Shown here: positions 1 through 4,601 of the stretch, piece by piece
Layout of the letters: every line of letters starts with the position of its first letter
Numbering within the stretch: the stretch's first letter is position 1
Assembly: GCA_018432565.1 (NCBI GenBank)
Contig: JAHDSS010000048.1
Location: 1-6,104, forward strand
DNA length: 6,104 nucleotides
Source of the DNA: Kiritimatiellia bacterium
GTDB lineage: Bacteria > Verrucomicrobiota > Kiritimatiellia > CAIQIC01 > Lenti-01
Direction of reading: 5' to 3'
Program-made: the position numbers and the translations under genes
Notes under the pieces: model-generated
The model's database searches: none
Seen by the model: the letters and a program-made list of their open reading frames with translations, nothing else
Told to the model about the DNA's origin: nothing

Positions 1-129
1 CAGATGCCGGGGCAACCCGGTCTGGCGAATGATCGCCAATAACGTCCCCACGCGGATTTCCCTGTGCATGGGAACCGGAACGGTGACCGTACGCGAGCCG
101 CTTCGCCATTGCATCACCACATGGCTCCC
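1..129 (-). pseudogene. HicA-family toxin remnant, C-terminal part only, runs off the left edge
   Basis: Reading the minus strand from 129 to 1 gives an open 43-codon stretch that begins Gly-Ser-His and continues through TVTVPV, REIRVGTL and AIIRQTGL. This is the order expected in the second half of a HicA mRNA interferase: the GSH motif with the catalytic His, the TVPVH-like strand, then the PGTLRAILRQAGL-like C-terminal helix. Full HicA proteins have about 20 more residues before GSH. Here the same frame continues upstream into arginine- and proline-rich nonsense antiparallel to no recognisable domain, inside the end of the response-regulator gene. No start with a good ribosome binding site is visible; GTG codons at 120 and 117 and an ATG at 114 come only after the GSH. 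The natural C-terminus should lie just beyond base 1, and any hicB antitoxin would also be outside. HicA identity is judged from motifs alone. An N-terminally truncated, probably inactive relic is the best reading. Confidence 0.75.
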
Positions 130-140
130 CCGCCGCGGCG

Positions 141-824
141 TCAGAGCGCGGGCGGGAGGGGGGCGGCGTCGCGGCGGCGCTTGTAGTCCGCGGCCCGCAC
201 CAGGACTTCGGCCAGCGACGCGCAGCCCAGCTTGCGCTTGATGCTGGCGCGGTGCACATCCACGGTGCGGCCGCTCAGCCCGAACCGCTCCGCGATCTCC
301 CGGGTCGTCATGCCGCCGCCGATGGCATGGAGAATCTCGCTTTCGCGCGCCGTCAGGCCTTCAAACCCGTCCGGCGCGGTCTCGTCGGCCGGCGGCGGAT
401 GCCCGGCCAGCAGCGCTTCCGCCGCGGGGCTCAGGTAGATCCCGCCGTCCCTCACCTGCCGGAGGGCCGCCACCAGGGTTTCCTCGGCCTGGTCTTTCAT
501 CACATAGCCCTGGGCACCGGCACGGAGGGCCTTTTCGGCATAGAGGCCTTCGTCGTGCATGGACAGCACCAGGATCCGCCCGCGGAAGCCGTTATCCCGG
601 GCTTCGCGGATCCATTCCAGCCCGCTGCGGTCGCGCAGGGAGAGATCCAGGATCACGCAATCGGGCCGGAGCCGCTCCGCGGCGGCCAGCCCCTCTTCGT
701 AGGTGCCGGCTTCGCCGCAGACCTCGAAGTCGGCCTCGCCGGACAGCAGCGCCGCCAGCCCCTGCCGGACAATGGCATGGTCGTCCACCAGCAGAAGCGC
801 AGTCCGTTGTCGGTCCGTCCCCAT
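141..824 (-). CDS. NarL/FixJ-family response regulator (receiver + LuxR-type HTH)
   Basis: This 227-residue cytoplasmic two-component response regulator should be phosphorylated by a sensor kinase and then bind DNA. Residues about 8-125 form the receiver: acidic pair D14-D15, phosphoacceptor D60 in the VILDL strand, the conserved Ser at S88 (VLSMH) and K110 in YVMKD. Residues about 155-212 form the LuxR/GerE helix-turn-helix, with LTARESEIL, the TTREIAERFGLS helices, the TVDVHRASIKRKLG recognition segment and the ASLAEVLVRA tail. The linker is short and proline-rich. The ATG at 824 lies 2 nt after the gpsA stop (TGATCATG on the minus strand), with a GGGA-type Shine-Dalgarno inside the end of gpsA, so it is probably co-transcribed and coupled with metA-gpsA. 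No kinase is in the window, so signal and targets cannot be named. Its basic then proline-rich tail (about residues 215-227) ends right beside the HicA remnant. Confidence 0.95.
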   Translation of the reverse strand: MGTDRQRTALLLVDDHAIVRQGLAALLSGEADFEVCGEAGTYEEGLAAAERLRPDCVILDLSLRDRSGLEWIREARDNGFRGRILVLSMHDEGLYAEKALRAGAQGYVMKDQAEETLVAALRQVRDGGIYLSPAAEALLAGHPPPADETAPDGFEGLTARESEILHAIGGGMTTREIAERFGLSGRTVDVHRASIKRKLGCASLAEVLVRAADYKRRRDAAPLPPAL

Positions 825-826
825 GA

Positions 827-1825
827 TCAGTCCCGCTCCGCCCGGAGATCGCGTCGCATCAGCTCGGCCACCGCGTCGCGGGGTTTCCGGCCCTGGTGCA
901 GAATGGCGTCCACCTGTTCCATCACCGGCGTTTCCACGCCGGCCCCGCGGGCCAGCGCGAGCGCCGTGCCGCAGGTCCAGACGCCTTCGGCCACCTGCTC
1001 CATGCCGTCCAGGATCTGCTCCAGTGTCTCCCCCCGGCCCAGGCGTTCACCCACCGTGCGGTTGCGGCTCTGCGGGCTCATGCACGTCACCATCAGGTCG
1101 CCGATCCCCGACAGGCCCTGGAAGGTCTGCGGATGCGCGCCCAGCGCGACCCCCAGCCGGGTCATTTCGGCCAGCCCGCGCGTCAGCAGCGCCGCCTTGG
1201 CGTTGTGGCCGAAGCCCAGGCCGTCGCAGACGCCCGCCGCCAGCGCCAGCACGTTCTTGAACGCGCCGCCGTACTCCACGCCCCGGACGTCGTCGCTGGT
1301 GTAGGCCCGGAACGTCGGCCCGGTGAACAGCTCCTGGAAGCGCCGCGCCACCGCGTCGCCGGCGCTGGCGATCGTCACGGCCGTCGGCACGCCGCGGGCG
1401 GTCTCGGGGGCGATGCTGGGGCCGGACAGCGCCGCCGGCGCCGCCGCGTCCCACACCTCCGCCACCAGTTCCGTCATGCGCTCGCGGGTGGCTTCGTCGA
1501 ATCCCTTGGTGGCGCTGAGAACCGGCGGGGCGCCGGCCGACCGGTACGCCCCGGCCAGCCGCTCGAGCACCCCGCGCATGTACCGCGACGGCACCACCAC
1601 CGCCACGGCCTCCGCCCCGTCCAGCGCGTCCGCCGCTTCCGCGGTCCAGGCCACCTCCTCCGGCAGCTCCACCCCCGGCAGGAATTTCCGGTTCCGGCGC
1701 GTACGGCGGATTTCTTCGATGTAGCCCGCATCCGGGCCCCACACGCAGGGCGCGCAGCCGTTGCGCCGCAGGGTCAGCGCCAGCGCCGTGCCCCATCCCC
1801 CGTCGCCGATCACCGCCACCTTCAT
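827..1825 (-). CDS. gpsA: Glycerol-3-phosphate dehydrogenase [NAD(P)+]
   Basis: The 332-residue soluble enzyme reduces dihydroxyacetone phosphate to sn-glycerol 3-phosphate, the backbone for phospholipid synthesis; the length is normal for GpsA. The N-terminal Rossmann fold starts at residue 2 with VAVIGDGGWGTALA (glycine-rich loop G7-G12). Family signatures follow in order: SATKGF (K107), LSGPSIAPE (134-141), EYGGAFKNVLALAAG with the expected catalytic lysine K190, DGLGFGHNAKAALLTRGLAEM (201-221), and GLSGIGDLMVTCMSPQSRNR (237-256). The start is placed at the ATG at 1825 because the Rossmann strand begins there; an upstream in-frame extension to 1924 lies wholly inside metA and adds 33 unrelated residues. 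The ATG overlaps the metA stop as ATGA and has no strong Shine-Dalgarno, which suggests translational coupling. The regulator gene follows after 2 nt. Confidence 0.97.
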   Translation of the reverse strand: MKVAVIGDGGWGTALALTLRRNGCAPCVWGPDAGYIEEIRRTRRNRKFLPGVELPEEVAWTAEAADALDGAEAVAVVVPSRYMRGVLERLAGAYRSAGAPPVLSATKGFDEATRERMTELVAEVWDAAAPAALSGPSIAPETARGVPTAVTIASAGDAVARRFQELFTGPTFRAYTSDDVRGVEYGGAFKNVLALAAGVCDGLGFGHNAKAALLTRGLAEMTRLGVALGAHPQTFQGLSGIGDLMVTCMSPQSRNRTVGERLGRGETLEQILDGMEQVAEGVWTCGTALALARGAGVETPVMEQVDAILHQGRKPRDAVAELMRRDLRAERD

Positions 1826-2781
1826 TCCGCGCCGCCGGGATTGTCCACCACGATCTCGTTCACCGGCGCCGGCAGGCCCGGCCCCTTGATGTACGGCGTG
1901 GTCAGATACACGTGCTTGATCCACGAATTGAAGAATTCATTGCGATTGGCGCGCCAGTTGTTGACCGGCTGCGCCGCATCGAGATTCTCCAGCGGCCCCA
2001 CGTCCGCCCGCCCCCGCTCCCGGTCGCGGCGGGCCTCTTCCAGCAGGCGCGTCGAGTTGTACTCCTGGTGCCCCAGGTGCATCAGGAACTGGTGGTCGGG
2101 GGTTTCGAAAATCGTGTAGCCGCCCTTTTCGGCGTGAGCCAGCAGGCGCACCCGCCCGGCCTTCGCCGCGGCTTCGAGCACGGCGTCCTCAATGCCCGAA
2201 TGCCGGCTCTGCGGGCACCAGAACACGTCATCCAGCCCGCCCATGATCGGATGGTCCGGCACCAGATTGCGCGTGGGATAGACCCCGAAAATCTTTTGAG
2301 GATAGATCATTTTCTCGATGCCGAGGTACTTCGCCAGCGCCAGCCCGCCCCAGCAGATGCCCAGGAGGCAGGTGTTCGCCGCCCGGGCGACATCCACGAT
2401 CCCGCACAGCTCCTGCCAGTAGGTCACCTGCTCCCACGGCAGTTCCTCCACCGGCGCCCCCGTCACGATCAGCCCGTCCAGCGACGCCACCGACTGCGCC
2501 CAGTCGAACGGCAGGTAATGCTTGTCGAGGTGGTCGTGGTCGGAGCTCTTGTAGTCATGCTCCCGCAGGCGGATCCAGATCGGGATGATCTGCAGGATGC
2601 TGCGGCCCATCGGCGCCAGCAGGTTGAATTCGTACTCTTCCGCCCGCGGCATGATGTTGAGAATCCCGATGCGCAGCGGCCGGATGTCCTGGTGCTCCGC
2701 CGCTTCCTCGCTGAGCCACGTCACGTGGTGGCGCTCGAACAGCGGCTTCAGCCGGTGGTTGGGCGACAATCGGATGGTCAC
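1822..2781 (-). CDS. metA: Homoserine O-acyltransferase (MetA/HTS family), probably acetyl-CoA dependent
   Basis: This 319-residue cytoplasmic enzyme activates L-homoserine for methionine synthesis. It shows the MetA glutamine-amidotransferase-like fold: LRIGILNIMPRAEEYEFN near residues 36-53, LDGLIVTGAPVE at 101-112, nucleophile C143 in GICWGG, and the His-Glu pair H238 and E240 in LGHQEY (GHPEY in most relatives, so Pro is Gln here). In the family, the residue after TGAP(V/L) separates succinyl (Gly) from acetyl (Glu) specificity; here it is E112, so homoserine O-acetyltransferase activity is inferred. The first codon is GTG, supported by AAGGAG 6 nt upstream (2788-2793). The segment around 143-195 departs from the enterobacterial sequence but keeps the key residues. 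It is the first gene of the compact metA-gpsA-regulator set, 155 bp downstream of hydG, with a candidate promoter and a perfect palindrome in the gap. Family membership is firm, acyl specificity less so. Confidence 0.93.
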   Translation of the reverse strand: MTIRLSPNHRLKPLFERHHVTWLSEEAAEHQDIRPLRIGILNIMPRAEEYEFNLLAPMGRSILQIIPIWIRLREHDYKSSDHDHLDKHYLPFDWAQSVASLDGLIVTGAPVEELPWEQVTYWQELCGIVDVARAANTCLLGICWGGLALAKYLGIEKMIYPQKIFGVYPTRNLVPDHPIMGGLDDVFWCPQSRHSGIEDAVLEAAAKAGRVRLLAHAEKGGYTIFETPDHQFLMHLGHQEYNSTRLLEEARRDRERGRADVGPLENLDAAQPVNNWRANRNEFFNSWIKHVYLTTPYIKGPGLPAPVNEIVVDNPGGAE

Positions 2782-2787
2782 GACTCA

Positions 2788-2793
2788 CTCCTT
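2788..2793 (-). promoter_or_regulatory. Ribosome binding site of metA
   Basis: The minus strand reads AAGGAG, 6 nt before the GTG codon at 2781. It is the strongest Shine-Dalgarno in the window and decides the non-ATG start of metA. Confidence 0.8.
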
Positions 2794-2830
2794 AGCATGT
2801 CCCTGGGCTCCGTTGGCATTTCAACCCGGC

Positions 2831-2859
2831 ATCCTACCCGCCCCGGGCCGCCGGGCCAA
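2831..2859 (-). promoter_or_regulatory. Candidate sigma-70 promoter for metA-gpsA-regulator
   Basis: On the minus strand TTGGCC (2859-2854) and TAGGAT (2836-2831) are separated by exactly 17 nt; each matches the consensus at four of six positions. A transcript would start near 2824 and have a leader of roughly 40 nt before the GTG. The spacer is very GC-rich. An alternative -10, TATAAT, lies inside the palindrome at 2892-2887 but has no -35 at a suitable distance. No known SAM-riboswitch signature was recognised in the leader. This is pattern matching only. Confidence 0.4.
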
Positions 2860-2874
2860 GCGGACATTTCCGGA

Positions 2875-2900
2875 GTCTCGGTTATAATTATAACCGAGAC
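2875..2900. promoter_or_regulatory. Perfect 26-bp palindrome, candidate operator upstream of metA
   Basis: The half-site GTCTCGGTTATAA (2875-2887) is followed immediately by its exact reverse complement (2888-2900), with no mismatch and no spacer. The core is a 12-bp AT-only block in otherwise GC-rich DNA and contains TATAAT on both strands. Beyond it, CCGG occurs at 2870-2873 and 2903-2906, almost symmetrically. The site lies about 37 nt past the hydG stop and about 63 nt upstream of the inferred metA transcription start. As RNA it could form an 11-bp stem with a 4-nt loop, but no U-run follows on the hydG strand, so a standard intrinsic terminator is less likely than a binding site for a dimeric regulator. 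The regulator is not identified. Confidence 0.6.
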
Positions 2901-2936
2901 AACCGGGGAGACGGACGGGGGGCCGGGATCTCGTCA

Positions 2937-4430
2937 TTAGAAGTACAGATCCCGTTCGCCGGCGGCGATGCGCCGGAAGGTGTCGCTGAACGCCGGCCAG
3001 ACGCCGGGCTGGCGGACGCGCACCTCGTCGAGTTCTTGCTGCAGCAGGGCTTCGCCGACGGCCTGGGTTTCGGGCGTGGCGAAATCGTCGAGCCACTCCT
3101 TGAACGTCAGCACCGCGTTGAGCTTGCAGAACTTGCCCTCGGCGCCGCTGCGCAGCAGGTCCATGATGCACTTGCCCGTGCGCCCGCAGCGGTAGCCCGC
3201 GGTGCAGAAGCTGGTGATGCAGCCGGCCCGCGCCCATTCGCGGATGCATTCGTCCAGCCCGCGCGAATCCCCCAGCAGGAACTGCTGGCGGTCGCCCTGC
3301 TGCTTTTCCTGTCCGTCCGCATAGGCGCCGACGCCGACGTTCGAGGCCGCGTCCATCTGGGTGACGCCCAGGGGCAGCAGGCGGCGGCGCATCGCCGGAG
3401 ACTCGCGCGCCGTGAGGATCAGCCCCGCGTAGGGCACGGCCAGCCGCGCCAGCACCACGATGCGCTCGAAATCGTCATCCGACACCCGCCCGGGCGCGGC
3501 CTCCGCAAACGGCGTGTTCACGGCGGGCTCCAGGCGCGGAAACGACAGCGTGTGCGGGCCGATCCCGCAGAACCGCTCCATCTCGTGCACGTGCGCCTGC
3601 TGCGCCAGCAGCTCGAAGCGCCAGTCGCCCAGCCCGTAGAGCACGCCGATGCCGTTGTCGTCGATGCCCGCGTCCTGGGCGCGGTGCATCGCGGTCAGCC
3701 GCCAGCGGAAATCGCCCTTGATCGTTCCCGCCGGATGCACCCGCGCATAGGCCCGCCGGTCGTAGGTCTCCTGGAACACCTGGAACGTCCCCAGCCCGCA
3801 TCCGTGCAGGATCTTCAGTTCGTCGATGCGCATCGGCGCGGCGTTCACGTTCACCCGGCGGATCTGTCCGACGCCCCGCCGCGCCGGCACCTTCACCGAA
3901 TACACCTCGCGGATGCTTTCGGCGATGTAGTCCACCCCCGATTCCGGATGCTCGCCGTACACCACGATCAGCCGCTTGTGCCCCAGCCTGCCCGCCAGCG
4001 CCTCCGTCTCCGCGCGCACCGCGTCCATCGCCAGCACCCGGCGCGCCACCGCCGGATTCGACCGCCGCAGCCCGCAGTATTCGCAGTCGTTCACGCACTT
4101 GCTGCCCAGATACAGCGGCGCGAACGTCACGATGCGGTTGTCGTACACCTTGTGCTTGACCGCCCCCGCCGCCGCCCGCATCTCGTCCCACAGCCCCTCG
4201 TCCCGCACCCGCATCAGCTCCGCCAGCTCCGCCAGCGTCAGCGTCTCCACCGCCAGCGCCTTGGCGATCAGCTCGCGCACCCGCGCCGCCGACGGTTCGC
4301 CGGTCTCCCCCAGCAGGCGGAAAATCTCCCCATCCGGGATGAAATCCCCCCCGCCCGCCGGCAGATACCGGTCGATTTCGTCCTGCACAATGCGCTGCTG
4401 AATCCACTGAGGTCTGTCGGTCGTGATCAT
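2937..4430 (-). CDS. hydG: HydG-type radical SAM tyrosine lyase ([FeFe]-hydrogenase maturase) with variant C-terminal cluster motif
   Basis: HydG cleaves tyrosine with SAM to p-cresol, CO and cyanide, which it loads onto iron to supply the [FeFe]-hydrogenase H-cluster. The 497-residue protein shows the CX3CX2C site for the SAM-binding [4Fe-4S] cluster (C112, C116, C119), followed by VVYGEHP, RVNVNAAPM (192-200), GTFQVFQETY (214-223), DDNGIGVLYGLGDWRFELL (257-275) and GIGPHTLSFPRLEPA (289-303), all typical of HydG and distinguishing it from ThiH together with the C-terminal extension. That extension usually has CX2CX22C for the auxiliary cluster. Here the first and third cysteines are C409 and C435, but the second is G412, with extra cysteines C415 and C421. 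The ATG at 4430 has AGG 7 nt upstream. hydE, hydF and a hydrogenase are absent from the window. HydG-like identity is firm; equivalence in function to characterised HydG is probable. Confidence 0.9.
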   Translation of the reverse strand: MITTDRPQWIQQRIVQDEIDRYLPAGGGDFIPDGEIFRLLGETGEPSAARVRELIAKALAVETLTLAELAELMRVRDEGLWDEMRAAAGAVKHKVYDNRIVTFAPLYLGSKCVNDCEYCGLRRSNPAVARRVLAMDAVRAETEALAGRLGHKRLIVVYGEHPESGVDYIAESIREVYSVKVPARRGVGQIRRVNVNAAPMRIDELKILHGCGLGTFQVFQETYDRRAYARVHPAGTIKGDFRWRLTAMHRAQDAGIDDNGIGVLYGLGDWRFELLAQQAHVHEMERFCGIGPHTLSFPRLEPAVNTPFAEAAPGRVSDDDFERIVVLARLAVPYAGLILTARESPAMRRRLLPLGVTQMDAASNVGVGAYADGQEKQQGDRQQFLLGDSRGLDECIREWARAGCITSFCTAGYRCGRTGKCIMDLLRSGAEGKFCKLNAVLTFKEWLDDFATPETQAVGEALLQQELDEVRVRQPGVWPAFSDTFRRIAAGERDLYF

Positions 4431-4472
4431 CTGGCTGCCTGATTTCCTGTCCGCCTGCTCGGGTAAAACGGT

Positions 4473-4519
4473 TTGAGCGCGAACGGATGACTACTATACC
4501 ACATCGGGCGCGCGCTCAA
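4473..4519. repeat. 9-bp inverted repeat flanking the hydG promoter
   Basis: TTGAGCGCG (4473-4481) and its exact reverse complement CGCGCTCAA (4511-4519) are separated by 29 nt. The symmetry centre at 4496 falls on the candidate hydG -10 box, and the right arm contains the candidate -35. It could be a two-site operator, or chance in GC-rich sequence. Confidence 0.35.
4493..4519 (-). promoter_or_regulatory. Candidate hydG promoter
   Basis: The minus strand reads TTGAGC (4519-4514), a 15-nt spacer, then TATAGT (4498-4493), which matches the -10 consensus at five of six positions. The spacer is shorter than the ideal 17 nt, so either the promoter is weak or activated, or only the -10 is meaningful. 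It would give a leader of about 55 nt for hydG. Confidence 0.4.
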
Positions 4520-4541
4520 GCGAATCCCGGGCGATTGTGCC

Positions 4542-4570
4542 TTGCGCCCCGGGCCGGCGGTCTCTACAAT
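4542..4570 (+). promoter_or_regulatory. Candidate promoter of the multi-TRAM gene
   Basis: TTGCGC (4542-4547) and TACAAT (4565-4570, five of six consensus bases) are 17 nt apart, placing the transcription start near 4577. This argues against translation starting at the in-frame TTG at 4542, which is itself the -35 box. AAAAGGA (4586-4592) then serves as ribosome binding site 9 nt before the ATG at 4602. Confidence 0.5.
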
Positions 4571-4601
4571 GCGTGGCCATTATACAAAAGGAACATTCGC
4601 C

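Noticed and set aside
1826..1924. Upstream extension of gpsA by 33 codons
   Set aside because: It lies inside metA in another frame and precedes the Rossmann-fold start MKVAVIGDGG with unrelated residues; the ATG at 1825 forms a typical ATGA overlap.
2782..2874. A SAM-responsive riboswitch in the metA leader
   Set aside because: I could not recognise the conserved elements of the known SAM riboswitch classes in this short, GC-rich leader.
2870..2906. The palindrome as an intrinsic terminator of hydG
   Set aside because: The hairpin would be strong, but no U-run follows it on the minus strand and the core is AT-rich rather than GC-rich; it is kept only as an alternative to an operator.
252..4442. 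Long plus-strand reading frames opposite the regulator, gpsA, metA and hydG
   Set aside because: These are antisense shadows made by GC-biased third positions; the minus-strand frames contain the clear conserved motifs.
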